Origin: Chamaecyparis obtusa | Taxonomy: Eukaryota; Streptophyta; Pinopsida; Cupressales; Cupressaceae | Direction: 5' to 3' | DNA length: 64,000 nt | Assembly: GCA_027943335.1 (NCBI GenBank) | Contig: BSBK01006036.1 | Coordinates: 248,001 to 312,000, forward strand | In this document: positions 23,247-37,033 of the stretch, piece by piece | How the letters are laid out: every line of letters begins with the position of its first letter | Position numbering within the stretch: position 1 is the stretch's first letter | Position numbers and translations under genes: made by a program | The notes under the pieces: model-generated | Databases searched by the model: none | What the model was told of the DNA's origin: nothing | The model's input: the letters and a program-made list of their open reading frames with translations, nothing else

Positions 23247-23539
23247 TTATCAAGTATTAGGTTCATATTAACTCTATCTCCTTTCATATTCTTGGTACTC
23301 ATAACTTATTAGTAATCTCTAAACTATCATAGCTGGATATTTTAACCTCCTTTTTCACTATGTATTATGTATAAAAATTAATTCAAGAGCATGCAAACCT
23401 ATGAAATGTACCTCAACTTTATACCAAATGGCTCATATGCTTTACTTGGTCTAGAAACTTAATAAAACTAAAAGATTTAAGAGTGAAAAATTAATAAAGC
23501 ATGCAAGTGTGTGTGTGTGTGTGTGTGCGCGCGTGCGGT
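23247..23539. other. Spacer between elements A and D with (GT)n tract
   Basis: About 260 bp of AT-rich sequence with no ORF, then a (GT)n microsatellite (about 23508-23527) grading into GCGCGCGTGCGG, directly followed by the truncated LTR of element D. Confidence 0.6.
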
Positions 23540-24484
23540 ATCCATTACTAAGTGAAAACATTCATGATCAAAAAATCAATCAAGCAATCAGATTTCAAGA
23601 GTAATCTCACAATCTTCAAGCATCCAACTCTTTAATTCTTCAAAGAATTCTTCTCCTTCTTTATCAAGCATTGTGGAAAACTAAAATATACATCATTCAA
23701 GGCATTTCTTCCATGATTTCCTTTTAGATCAATCTACTGCATCAACATTTGTGATCACATCCAAAGAGGCAGTGCATTATCAAGGTATAATGTGATTTAT
23801 AGTTTAGATGTAGTTTTTATCTCATATTTCCTTATGTAATTTCCATTCATTTTCAAGGTTGATTCCTGAACAGGGGTTTGACCAAGGAAAACCCCTTTAT
23901 CCAACCTTCTTCATAATTTTTATGTGTTTAAGAACAAGTTACAGAGCCACTGGATGGGAATTAGAAAGAACAGACACAATCAAAGAGACCTAGAAAGTTT
24001 CAGTCAAAGTTGTTGGGTATAGAACACCATTGGAAATCTATCGTTGGGTACAAAATGAGTTTCATCTTTTCTCTAGAATTTCCAACTCAAATTTGGTAGA
24101 GAGTCGGATTACAGTCTCCAGGGCCCAAATATGTAGTTACAAGTCATTCCAAGATTTTGACAGTCAGGAATTTGGGTCTAAAAACTCACTTCTCTTATTT
24201 CATTTATAGGTGCATTCAAATTTATCTCCATTCACTTTTAAATCAATTTTCTCATTTATTTTAGATCAGATATGTTCGTATTTAGTCTTTTGCATATCAA
24301 TATCATCCCTCTCTTTCTCAATTCTAAGTAATAAAGGAATAAAATCCCTTCAAGCATAGATATTACATTTGGCATATTCCAAGTGGTGTTAATCATACTT
24401 GTCTTGAGTTGTTCTTGTATTCCAATGTGCAATATGAATTGGGGAAATTAGTCCTCTTACATGATCCCCTTTTCATATTGTACA
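23540..24484 (+). repeat. Truncated 5' LTR of element D
   Basis: Begins GGTATCCATTACTAAGTG and ends ATTGTACA. It aligns with the 3' portion of the 3' LTR from 28935 on, including the shared phrases around 23880/29270 and 24421/29815. Confidence 0.8.
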
Positions 24485-24498
24485 TTTTGGTGAACCCG
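24485..24498 (+). promoter_or_regulatory. Putative primer-binding site of element D
   Basis: TTTTGGTGAACCCG directly follows the LTR end at 24484. Position fits a primer-binding site, but I do not assign the tRNA. The same place in element A (3154 onward, TTTTGGGAAGC) is degraded. Confidence 0.45.
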
Positions 24499-24712
24499 TC
24501 TCTTTCATGCATTATACCTTTTGTTATGGTTAGTTAGATCTTCATGTGTATGTTTTTCAATTATAGAAAGAACAAAAACATTGTGATTAAGTGCTTAGAT
24601 AAAATATATATGCATTTTATGCATTTATTTTTTATTTTAGTTTTATTTTTTAATTCATTAATAAAAAGACATAAAGATTGCATATTGTTCATAGTTTCAA
24701 TCTTGCATTTAC

Positions 24713-26200
24713 ATGATAAAAACAATAAAAATCCAAAAATATTTTATTTTCACGAATTGTTATGTGTCTTATACTAATTCATTTTATGCTTTGTTTCATA
24801 ACATTAGCTTTTTTCATTACAAAATGTCTTATTTCCTTCTCCAAAGCTTTATCACTTTTCATGACGTGTTTAGTAGTGAAGATTTTGATATGATGGATGA
24901 AGTCCTTGACAACTTCATCTCTACTAAGTCTTCCTCTACACATCCTAAACTCTCCTTTTGTCAAAAGTTAATTAATACAATAGAAGGATTTAGGGTTTAC
25001 AACAATCCCCTTTATGAACATATCAATGATTCCTCTCTTAAATCTTCTCTCCCACACGAGCACATATTGATGCAAGAACATAATTTTAAAACTCCTCTCA
25101 ATGACCTCCCTCTTTAGGATGAACCATTGGATAATGATGTTGATTATTATTTCGATGTGAATCTCCCCTATGAGAGTACCTTTGTGCAAGAGGATGATTT
25201 TTTTGACAATTCCCTTCATGACACTTCCCCTCCTATCTATTCCACTCATCTTCCCTCTAGATATGAAGCACCAATGAGTTAAGATTTTCCTTCTCCTAAA
25301 AATACCTTAGAAGTATAGAATGATATCCTTGATGCTCTCTCTTTTTCGAATGAATATTTTGAGAACAAAAAACCTAATCAAGTCAATACCATTCAAGATA
25401 CCCCTCAAAGAAAACCAGTGATTATTGTAAAAGGTGATATGTAATCTGATTATCATGCAGTGCCATACACATATTACAATAATCCTCAAGAGGATATATA
25501 ATATCCTTGATGTCATTTCTTCTAAAAATCCAACCTTACCACATAAGGATCCTAATCAAGTCAACAAAGTGCAATCTCCATTTCCTTCTTCAATTATTCC
25601 TCCAATACAAACAACAAAACCATCAACTCTTCAAGATGATGATTGGGGAACCTTAGACTTCACACCAAACTTTTGTAGTAACAAAAAAATCCTTAAATTT
25701 GAGAACCAAACACCTTATTCTGACACATGTATGGATATTGATTGGGCCTCTATAAACTTCAACCCAATTCCACCTAAAAGAGACCCTTGTCTTTTTGACA
25801 TATAAAATCTCCCTGATGAACATGGTATTGGATGTGTACAACAAAGCATTGAAATTCATGAGAAATCTACATCACATTTTTCAAAAGAAGCTCTAGGTTT
25901 CCAGCCTTCTCATTTGTCCAATCAATTTATACATTATTTTCCTAATTTCACATCCAACAAGAGATTATTTTGTTTTTTGCTTCTTAAAGTCAACTTTTTA
26001 CTCCTTTGAAAAACAAACTCAATAATAGAAAACATAAACAAGACAATTCTTCCATTTGTATATGTCATCAAATTTGTGGCCATAAGACTAATGAATGTTC
26101 TGATTTGAAGTGTAAAATTTAGGAATTCATTGATTGTTTTATGATTCAAATGACATGTAACAATTAATGGCACCTTTATCATGATCATTCTAAATGACAT
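24713..26200 (+). pseudogene. Gag-like remnant of element D
   Basis: Open 24713-25117 (134 codons), with readable acidic, Ser/Pro/Asp-rich sequence through about 25440, then an open stretch 25434-25805 in another frame. A degenerate zinc-knuckle-like segment CHQICGHKTNEC is encoded at about 26060-26100. Stops and frameshifts break it. Gag-like status rests on position, the Cys/His motif and the shared family with element A. Confidence 0.45.
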
Positions 26201-27489
26201 CTACATTTTTGTTATGTTGCTCCTCACTATGTGACATTGCTATCCTATCCTTTGAGGGCTCATTATAATTTATGGTGGTGCAATTTTAGGTGCAATCATA
26301 CTTTTTGAGAAACATAATGGTCCTTATTCCTTGTCTCCTTACTTGTGGGGAAAGGGTACTATTTTACTCTCATTTTTATCCCAAAGATTAATTTTATCCC
26401 TTTGTTGACTCGTTTCTTTTATAACACAATATCCTTTATTGTGAGGATTTGTTGTTTTATGTAAGGATCTTTTCCTTTTCAAAAGATTTACATCCCGAGT
26501 TGCAACTTTATCCTTTCTTAAAAGTGCATGTCTATATTATAAATAAATTTTCACTTAGGAGGCATAATGTGTCATCATTTTTCAAGTATCACCTTACCTA
26601 ACAATGGGTATGGTGTGTATACTTGATCCCCCTTCCTCCTTTTTTTTTCTCTTCCTTTCCAATAGATCTAATATCCCTTGTGCACTTTCTTCTTTTATAA
26701 TATGATGTCCTTTCTTTAATGGATTTGTTGTTTTATGCAAGGATCTTCTCTTTTTTAGGAGATTTACATCATGAGTTGCAACTTTATCCTTGCTTGAAAG
26801 TGCATGTCTACTATAAATTCTATCACATAGGGTATATAGTGGGTTGTATTTTCCCTTGCCATCACCCTTAGGGGGAAAGGTTTCATTTTTTAATATCTTA
26901 TTCCTTTATAAGGATTCACTTGCTCTAGGTTATGCGGTCTTTTTTTATCACATGCTATCCTTTCTTGCATGGAGTTTTTTGTTCACATAAGGATTTTCTC
27001 TTTTTCATGAGATTTACATCTCGAGTTACAATATTTTCCTTATTTGCAAAGTCTATGTCTGTCTTAAATAAATACCCTTACTTTGGGGCTTAGAGTGTGT
27101 TATCCTTCACCAAGAATATCTTTTTCACCTATCAAAAGGGGGGCTAAAAGGGTGTGTTCTTGTTCTCCTCCCCTCTTTACCTTGAACAAGTTATCTTTTT
27201 TCAAGATCTCATCTTGAAGGTAGACATCTTGTAACCAATATCTCTTCCTTTCAAGGATCTCTTCCCACTTGCAGATATCCTTTCACAATTACCTATCCCT
27301 TTCCTAACAATATTTTTCCCTCTTTGCTAAGGTTATAAGCATACATTAGTGTTTAAGGATATATCCTTGTTGTTGGAAGTAGGTATCATTGTTCTATTTT
27401 CCTTATGATGTCACCATAGTCTTATTTCGCCATCATAAGGAGGGGGCATATATATGGCCTCTTTTATATATTATGCAACTTGTTTTTGT
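26201..27489 (+). other. Element D noncoding internal region
   Basis: T-rich, with no credible ORF. Corresponds to 14571-15900 in element A; repeated blocks around TTTATGTAAGGATCTTTTC and GAGTTGCAACTTTATCC occur two to three times between 26400 and 27060. Confidence 0.5.
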
Positions 27490-27765
27490 TTATTGATCCC
27501 TAAGGAGATAATGTTTTCCTTAGGGCTGATCACTTTTTAATCCCTAAAAAGACAATATTTTTCTTAGGACTAATCATGTTTAATTGACCCCTAACGAAAA
27601 AATGTTTTCCTTAGGACAGATCATTTTTAGATCCTTAAGAAGACAATGCTTTTCTTAATACTTATCTTGTTTTATTGATCCCTAAGGATACAATGTTTCT
27701 ATTAGGACTGATCACCTTTTTGGATCTCTATGGAGACAATGCTTTCTATAGGATTGATCCTATAA
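27490..27765 (+). repeat. Hairpin repeat array in element D
   Basis: About five to six units of ~50 bp built on CCCTAAGGAG, a short spacer, TTTTCCTTAGG and TGATCA. The inverse-complementary arms form an 8 bp stem in the better-kept units. Same array as in element A at 15905-16140. Confidence 0.65.
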
Positions 27766-28389
27766 GCCACCCCTAAGCGCAAAAGTTTACAAGCCACCCC
27801 TGTGCACAAATTTTTCAAGGTAGAATTGAATAGCATAACACAAATTTCTAGACTATCAATTATCCTTCCCTCTTTCTTTTGGATAAGTGGAACTATCATA
27901 ACACATCTTTTTATCCTTTCCTTCTCTTTCTCCTTCTCTTCTTCTTCTCTCATGAATCACCTATCATAGCACAACTTGCTAGACTATTGGATTCATGGTC
28001 CTCTCTTCTTTCCATGGTCTCATATCTATTCTAGTGGGTTAGATCATGGAGTATTATCTAATCTTTGATATGTGATCTTTCTCTTTTTAGGTGACTACTT
28101 ATGGTTTTGCAGTAGCTTTCCTAGCATGATCTTAGTGGTTGAGACATTTTCTTTAGCGAGGTCTCTTCAACTAGTTGACTTGGAATCTTAGTAAGCTTTA
28201 GAATTTTGTTGGTTTCTTATGTGTCCGTGTATATGGATGTACAAGTTAAGATCCTTGTTTTGTGGACTATGTCCATAAAATTAGCAATATCTTATCCCCT
28301 GACAATTTTCCCATGATCTTTATCTCTCTTTCTACTACTTCACCATGAGCATGAGGCGGACTCACACTCCCGCTAAAGTGGGGGCTAAA

Positions 28390-29876
28390 TGTATTGTCCT
28401 AAAAAGAAAGCACCCTTAATGTGGTGCTCATTTTATCCCCATTTTAGTATGTATGGGTTCCCACATTGATTTCATGCTTTCCTAACACTCATTGGACCTT
28501 CAAATTAATATTATAATTCATGTATTGATTCAATTTCTTCAAAACTCAAGGTTGGACCTTATTTCTAAGTGTGCTCTATTTTTTATCCAATCAAATAATT
28601 CATTTCATCTCCTAGGCCCTATATCTCTAGTTATGGCCTTTGTGACCCCTCCTAACCTGGAAATGAGTTGTACTCAAAGATTTTGCATCTACCCTATTTT
28701 CTTGGCACCTAGTTCAAATTTTGACTCATTATCTAAGCTACAGAAAGCCATTGGTCATCTATCCCTAGGATATAATGTCATTGGTGTTCTTTACCCAAGG
28801 ATTTTGGCCCAAATTTGGCCTGGAGATCTATGTCATGGTTTTGGTGGGAAATCCAGTCCCGTGGTCAACTTGCTTGATTTTTAACCCCTGAAATGATGTA
28901 TTAAGTAAATAAACACCCCATCTCTCTTAATTTTGGTATCCATTACTGTGTGTAAGAATTCATAATCAAAAATCAATCAAGTAATCAAATTTCAAGAGCA
29001 ATCTCAAGATATTCAAGCATCCAAGTCTTCAATCCTTTAAAGAATTATTTTCATTCTTCATCAACATTGTGGAAAACTACAATATCCATCATTCAAGTAA
29101 TTTATTCCATGATTTCCTTTTAGATCAAGCTCTTGCATCAACATTCGTGATCACATCCTAAGAAGCATTTCATTATCAAGGTTTAATGTGATTTATAGTT
29201 CAAATTTGGTTTCTATGTCATCTTTCCTTATGCAATTTTCGTTTATTTTCAAGGTTGATTCCTAAATAGGTGTTTGACCAAGGAAAACCCCTTTAGCCAA
29301 CCTTCCCAATTTTTGTGTGTGTGCGAACAAGTTATAGAGCCACTAAATGAGAATTAGAAAGATTAGACACAGTTGGAGAGACCTAGAAAGTTTTAGCCAA
29401 AGTTGTTAGGTATAGAATGTCATTGGTGATCTAGTGTTGGGTATAGAATGATTATTGGCTTGCCCCTAAAATTTTTAGCTCAAATTTGGAAAGAGGCAGG
29501 ATACATCCTTCAAGGCCTAGATCTATTGTTACATGTCATTTTGAGGTTTTGACAATCAGGAATTCGGGTCCAAAAACTCACTTCTCTTATTTCATTTCCA
29601 GATGCATTCACATTCATCTCTATTCCCTTTTACATTTTTTTTCTCAGTTGGTTTAGATCATATCTTTTATTATTTAGTCTTTTGCATATCAATAGCATCC
29701 CTCTCTTTTTCAATTCTAAGCAACGAAGGAATAAAAACCCTTCAATCATACATATTGCATTTGGCATCTTTAAAGTGTTGTTAATCATACTTGCCTTGAG
29801 GTGGTCTTGTACTCCAGTGTGCCCTATGAATTGGAGGAATTAGCACTCTTACATGATCCCTTTTCCATATTCTACA
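28390..29876 (+). repeat. 3' LTR of element D
   Basis: Starts right after GGGGCTAAA with TGTATTGTCC and ends TCTACA. 1487 bp. Its first 545 bp have weak similarity to the LTRs of element A, as expected for a sister subfamily. Confidence 0.75.
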
Positions 29877-32800
29877 AAAATAAAAAATAAAATTATCCTT
29901 AGCCCAATCAACATTGAATTAAAAAGTGTCTTTCGAATGTAAAACTACCAAACTAGTAGAAATGTAGCAAAATAGGTCCAAAGTTGGAAAATAAAATAAA
30001 TAAAAATTATTCGTTGGTGTTGATCACATACATTTGGATTCTCTTGTATTATACATGTTGGATAATAAATTTGTGAGCATAGTTCACAAAATGAGGTTAA
30101 GTAGTATAACTACTCTTTTCAATTGTAAACAACCTATTACACTACAATATGTAGATTGGAAGCTTTCTTCCTTTGCCTCTTCCAATATTGGGTTGGGAAA
30201 TAGACCATCCTTCATGAATTATTTCATTTAATCTTCTTCTTCCTCATGGAACCATGTCTACCACAACTCTACCTCCTCCTCCAAACTCTTTGACTCACAA
30301 CTTTGTTCACTCTCCTCAACTCTTCTCGTCTTCATACGATTCAACTTACCATAGTCTTTCTCCACCAAATGTTTTTTGTATCCTCCTCTACACTCACCTC
30401 TTCTTCTATATACACCTATTTATCCTAAATTGTAACATATTTCATCTTCATGTCCTTTTTTGTGTCATGTTCCATAACTAGCCTCTCTATGCTTTGTTAC
30501 AATGCATTCTCTAAAATCTTCATGTCCATTGGTTATGCAATATAATTATTATCTTCTTTTATTATTATTACAATATAATTATTCTCCTCTTTTATTGTTT
30601 TTATGTACACCATTCTCTCCACTCTCTCTCATAACATCTCCTCTTCTCTCATCTTTCATCTCTATTGCAACACCGGATGATGATGTAAAAGTTGTAAGGA
30701 ATGTCCTAAAAATAGACAAAAAGACTAACACCAAGGAGAGGTGTTGTAATTTACACTCAAGCATTTAGGTGTTATATATTTCATGGGTTTGTAAATTATT
30801 TTCTCAAACTATGCATGGTTTCATGATTGTACTTCATCTATTTACTAGGTGCTTGGAGTTCTAGTTTGTATGGTTGGTGTATAGGTACCTTGATGCTATT
30901 AGATTAACTCTATTTTTACATGGTAGTGATAATCATGTAATGGATTCTTTCTAATTGTATTTTGATTATTTATTTTACTAAATAATGCATTTGGTTGTTT
31001 TAGAGTGTGTTTTTTTTTTTCTCGAAATGGTTTTTCAAATGTACATTTTTGTTATAGTACAATGTTAATTTTTGTTCATATACCTTTCTACTTTATTTAA
31101 TTAAACATTTTTAAAAATTCTCATAACAATATCATCATTAAAGTGCCATAGGAAGAATTTCATGTACCTTTCTTCTTGTTAATTGGCATTAAAGCTTGGT
31201 CAACTTTTATCTTATTTGTTAGATAGAAGGTTTTCTATACTCAATCTTCAATTGTGTGAGAGCTTATGTAAAGTACTTTTATCTTACTATAAGAAGAGAT
31301 GTTAAACACATCTAGAAAAATATTAATTGGAGAAGCTTAATTGTGGTAGCTTTGAGATTTATAATATTAAGTTTGAGGGCATGCTTGTAAAAAAATGAAG
31401 AATATTCTTGTGGACAAATATATGTGGGTTGTATATGGGGTACCATGGCACTGGGTATGGATCAAGAACGAGACAATGAACAATTTAGCTATGGTCATGT
31501 GCATCATGGAGAAGAAAATAAATATCTTTATTGGATCATGAATATAGGTATCATGTTGAAGGTCCCACACCTAAAGAAGAGCATTATCATATAATGATTT
31601 AGAATGAGAATAAACATGATGTACTAGTCTTAGGGTGATCATAAAATGAAATGGTAATATAGTCAAGGTTCAATGCTCTCGTGACAAGAAGAAAATACAA
31701 TCAAGGGTTTTTTATAGAAGAATATCATGGTGAAAAGATATCATGTCAACACAAGTAGTTAAAAAACTTTTAATGGGCAGTTTCGAGACATTTTATTGTT
31801 CTAAAAGAAGAGATGTTTGGGCAAAATCTCTAAATACGTAATAAGGGGACAATGATATAGAAGGTTGTGATCAATAACACTAGGAGAAGGATGCTTGGAA
31901 AGAAAACCTTCAAAAAAGGGAAGTCGAGTTGATTGGTCCATAGTCATAATCAATGAAAGGATATAGGCTATAAAGAGTAGTGTGTAGTCATGGTGAAGAT
32001 GAATAGTTAAGGATGTAAAATGCTTTAATGGAATTTATCTAGAGAGGCTAGTTTGCATAATGAAATTGTAGAGGATAGAAATAAACAAGCCCATGACAAG
32101 CATGCATTGTTATGAAGAAGAACCATTTAGGGAGTGTAGATATTCATCAAACCAACAAGGGTAGAGGAAGTTCTTCAAATGTTGTAATAGTTGCTACCCT
32201 GTTAGGATGCACTCAAATGGATATGTTTAATATATTTAGAAGCTTAGAAATAAATAAAAGGAACAGCTGAAATTAGAAAATAGAAGTGATAGGATGACAG
32301 TCTTGACAAATAGGATTGGTGGAAAATCAAAGTTGATAAAGAGGAAAGAATGTTGGCATGAATGATAGTGAATTTGGGACTGTCATGTGAAGGTGATAAG
32401 GGGCACGGTCATGCAAGACATTGTAAAAGGAAAAGAGGAAGTAAGAAAAGTGGCAATGGGTATGAAGTAAGAAGTTTACAAAGGATACTTTCAAGACATG
32501 ATGATAGCACATTGCTAGTAGAAATTTGCACAAATGATAATAATACTCCTTGAGCATGCATGTGTCATATTTTTAGTATCTTGGACTCGTGATTGGAAGA
32601 TCATGGAGTGCTTTAAGATGAATAACCGTATCAATTTCAAATCTTCAACAAATAGTTAGAAGTTAGAAAATGATGGGAAGGTGAAGATAGTTTAAGAGGA
32701 AGATATGACAATGTGAATATTAGAAAAGTTATGATAGTGATAGCAATACCTTCCCAAGGAAAAGATGGTCTAGTGAATGACAGGGTTCTGATAGGGAGGT

Positions 32801-35800
32801 TCCTAATTGGGCTATTTTGCAAGGAAACAAACCAATCTCCAATCTCTTGAGTCAAAATCCACTCAAATGGATTCAACAATCCTCCAACTCGCAACCAAGG
32901 CTCTATATGAACCTATCTCACATCTCCCATTCATTGGATTCATTCTCCCAATCAGCTCCTACAAGTTATTTAAGACACTTTTCTCTTGCTTCCTAGATGG
33001 GCTATGGAAGAGCTCGCCTAGGGAAAGAGTTTAAAATTCACAAACACCACTTCCAGAACCCTAACAAAAATAAAACTACTATACAAAGACTCCATTTTCA
33101 TTCCCCTAAGGGCCGAGTGTTTTCCACGGTGGGAAATCAAGATGGATCCATTTTAACTTTGTACACCTTGTCAAGTCCAGAGACTTATAACTACGAATAG
33201 GAATTTATTTACCTAAACAAGCTAAAACAAAAACTCAAACTAGTGCACACAAAACAATAAAATGATGAATCCTAACTATCCACAAGGAAATATTTGCTGA
33301 TTCAATCCATTGAACTCAAATGGAAACCAATTTCAAGAACACAGTCAATGAACCTTAAACTGTCAAAATGCTTGGTATTGGAAATCGTGCCAAAATGGTG
33401 CCAACCTCCGTACAATGTTTAGAAGGACCTTAAATATGTCATCCTCCATGTTTCAACCAATTTCTCCGACCCATAACTACTTTAGGGAAATTTTCATCCT
33501 TTTGCCCAAATGTTGTCATGCAACATTGAAAAGTTGCAAAAGTTGCTCTAGCAACTTTTTGCATTTCTTACATTTTTGTCCACCACAATGTATTGACCTG
33601 AACTATGGGTTCCAAATGGTGGTAAATGGTGTCCTAACATCTTTTAGACAATTTCAACATGAAAACAAGACCTTCTACCCATTTTGCCCAATTTTGGCTT
33701 ACACAAAAACTTTTGACCAACCTTAGCTCAAGTTTTCAACTTTGGCAAACCACACAAATAGCTTGCAAACCTTCACAACTTTAGCTAATGGACTATTGGC
33801 TAGTATTTATTCATTCCATGATCCTGATTGGATCTCACACCAAAATTTGACAGTTTTAAAAACAAGTAACCCCTAGGTGCTCATGCACCAAGTTCTAAAG
33901 CAAGGTATGAGCCTATCATGTGATATCAAGTGTAAAAGATTCAAATAACAGTGAATAATAGTTTGTTAAGTTGTTCCACACCATAAAGAACATCCTTAGA
34001 CTTCTTTTTAAGTGTGTTCTTTCACTTTTGGTAAAGTATTGTAACCTGGAATAAAATTCTTCATCTACTTTGTATTGCAGCTCAATTTTAGATTGTCAAG
34101 CAAATAATTCAGACTTGTATAAGTTGTAAACGTCTTTTAATCAATACAATCAATTTTTACCTTCTTTGAATTGTTTCATTGTGCAAGGTCATTTTATATG
34201 ATTGATGTAATCTTGTGGTGGTATGTTTTTTCCTTGATTTTTGTCTCATTTCAATTAACTTAATGCAAAAAGATGTTTATTTTTTCATGTTATGATTTGT
34301 GTTAACCATGGATAGATTTTAAGTTGTGACAACTTTTTCAACTCCTTCTGAATGTTGTCCCTAGTACTTTAAACCTGGTTATGAAACATTTTTGCAAAAA
34401 AATAAAATTTTGAGTTGTGTGTTTGGTTTGAGAAGCTAGTCATATTGTGTCTCCAAAAGAAACAATGTAGGTCTTGAAACCATTTTGGTGCATCACCTTT
34501 TTAATGTTAGGTTCATTTCATATTATTTTTTATCATTTTTCTCAATATGCAACAATATCGTGCAAGTTAGATTAGGTGAAGCTCTAAACTAATCAATCCT
34601 CTCTGGAGGCTCATTTTCGTCATAGAACCAGTCCTCTCTAGAGGTGCATTTCATTCATAGATTACCCACAACTTGAAAATGATCTCATGTTTCACTAGCT
34701 TGTTGAGTTCAGAGCTCAACAAGGATACAAACTTCAACAATAACAATTAGCTCACATTAGATTTATTTCACTAAGTATGAATAATTTGATGGTGGGAAAC
34801 TATACCTAGTTAATGAGTCTCACATGAAAATAATGATGATTTTTAATTCTTGATTTCTTGATAGATGTAGAGAGTATCAATGGTGTTTTGTATATCCATG
34901 GTTTGGTATAAAACCTTTCTATTTGTAATTAAATTAAATTATGTGAGTGCATAAGTTTTTTTCTCAAGTGGAGACTACAAGATGGTTAGAAGAGCTACGT
35001 TGCTCAAAAAAATGTTCAAACCGGCGCTTTATTTTCACTCGATGCATGTATAGTCTAGTGCAATACATCTTCTACTATAGTGAATATATGTGTAGTTTTC
35101 ACCTTTACCATTAGAACTAGTACCAAAGAGGTGTATTTTTTCCACTTCTAATGATCATATTTTCCAAGTACTTAAGGGTTCTCATTCTTCGAAAATAAAA
35201 CTTCCTATTAAGAATACGATTTTATGGCAACAAAGATATTCGTATAGATGATAAGGGTCTTTGGACACAAAAAATAAATTCCTTTTTTGAGGGTTTGAAT
35301 GATTATAACGTTGACTTTGATTTTTATATACATTACATAAAAAATTACGTTCAACTTCATTCTAGTTCTCACAAATCTTATATATATCATTTGTGATTAT
35401 AGTACAATGGTACGGGTTTTATTTTCTTATAATTAAAACTAAATTGTTTACTCATTTTAAAGAGTTTAGGCTAATTAAAACTAAACTATTCACTTATTTA
35501 AAAGAGTTTAAGGTTCTTGTTAAAAATTAGACTAATATAAAATGATTGTGTTTAATGATTGATAATGGCATTGAGTTTTATTTAACAAAATTTAATAGGT
35601 TCTATGATAATTGTTTAGTGACACAAGAAAACTTTGTATATTCTTTAATAGAAAGGATTTTCCAAAAAGACTAACAAGTTGTTGATGGAGAGGACAACAA
35701 CATGTTTAGTGGGGCTATTATAGAATAAAAATTTCAATCAGAAACAATTGCCACAACTTGTTGCTAGGAATCCTTCCAAAGAGAATCCATCACTAGAGGA

Positions 35801-36660
35801 GAGGGATGCATTAATTATGGATGATGTATGAGTAGAGAAAAATGATCATGGATGAAACAATGACAAGGATGGATGCAAAGATAGAAGATCTCAAAGTGAT
35901 GATAAGATGAATATTTTCTAGCCAATGTTCTACAGATTCCCAACATGTGGATACTCACAAGAAGACTTGAGAAGAAAAGGAAAAGAACAATGATGAGAAG
36001 AAGATGGGGATTATGCAAAAGAATCAATAAGTAATCTACTACGAGGATAATACTTATCTAAAGAAGGGAGGTCATATGACGCCCTTAATCCTATACATGT
36101 ATAAGGTTATAAGTAGTTATCTTGCGGCTACCTTGACTCTTAACCAAGTTATATAATCATTAATAAAGTATTGTATAGATCACCTAGTCAGTTCGGGTGA
36201 CATCAAATGCATAAATATGGTATATATATGAGGTGAAAGTTAGTTGTTATTATCATATTGGGTATGCAACAAAGCCACAATCCCATTTGGGATGCACAAC
36301 AAAGTTGTGCAGTGCTCCCCTATGAGGGGCCATGAGCTCCCCAAAATGTGGCTAAAACATTTTTTTAAATAAACAAAAAAGAATTTATTTATTTATTTAT
36401 TTTTCATCCCTGTTGTTGTTTGTTTGTCATAGATGGTGGCCTCAAACACCTACAACCTACAACATTAGATTTAAACCCTAGTTAGTAAATTAAAAATAAT
36501 AATAAATAAATATATTTTAGATCATACATTGGTGTGATCAACCAATGTAAGTGAAATGCACTCCATGCAACCATGTGGAAAAAAAAAATTCTTGATAACC
36601 CTCCCTCTTCAGTGTACGCAACACAAAAATAAAGAGAAAATAAAATAAAAACATAAGTCA
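29877..36660. other. Long AT-rich region without recognisable gene
   Basis: No ORF here has a domain signature; the longest (28492-28884 lies left of it; 30254-30481, 30502-30768 and 33415-33726 lie inside) are low-complexity or of chance type. A purine-rich stretch AAGAAGGGAGG at 36062-36072 followed by sequence to about 36365 may be the degraded 3' end and LTR of another Gypsy-like element (weak). The rest could hold old relics that I cannot classify by eye. Confidence 0.45.
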
Positions 36661-36667
36661 TAAGTCA

Positions 36668-36890
36668 ATGAGCCCTTGGTCTATTGGGGAAGTTAAAAGG
36701 TTCTTAATGAGCCCACCAAGGATCAAATCTTGCTAAGTATAAGGCTTCAACATCGAAATAAGGGATGAGGCCAAGATTGTGCCCCAAGTGAATTTGGCAG
36801 AATGGATACCCCTCAATCCTTGGCTCTTAGCCTAAGAGGTTCAACTGAAGGCTCGTGCTCCTGTATGAAATAGCTAAAATGGTTTTGTGG
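36668..36890 (+). mobile_element. Candidate tRNA-derived SINE
   Basis: TGGTCTATTGG (36677-36687) fits the RNA polymerase III box A consensus TRGYNNARNGG at 10 of 11 positions. GGATCAAATCT (36720-36730) resembles a decayed box B (GGTTCGANNCC), 33 bp downstream. That spacing and order are those of tRNA-derived SINE heads. The body continues to about 36890. No TSD was identified. Confidence 0.35.
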
Positions 36891-36905
36891 ATGATCTCCA
36901 CATAT

Positions 36906-36948
36906 GTGTGTGTGTCTGTGTGTCTGTGTGTCTGTGTGGACTACAACT
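36906..36948. repeat. (TG)n / TGTGTGTC microsatellite
   Basis: Alternating TGTGTG with regularly spaced TC interruptions (three TGTGTGTC-type units). Confidence 0.8.
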
Positions 36949-37033
36949 GATTTGGCATCTAATTGAAGAATCTGTGATTAAAGATCATTAAGGAGTTGCT
37001 GATTAGATATGTAATATGATTAAATCAGTATTA

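Larger units (their letters stand above)
23540..29876 (+). mobile_element. Element D: sister of element A, with 5' LTR truncated
   Basis: The 3' LTR at 28390-29876 is complete (1487 bp, TGTATTGTCC to TCTACA). The 5' LTR retains only its last 945 bp (23540-24484), matching 28935-29876; the first ~545 bp are missing at the (GT)n junction. Internal region 24485-28389 has a gag-like reading region, a noncoding stretch, a hairpin array and a conserved pre-LTR motif, all in the order seen in element A. No pol domain was found. No left TSD can be tested because that end is lost. Confidence 0.75.
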
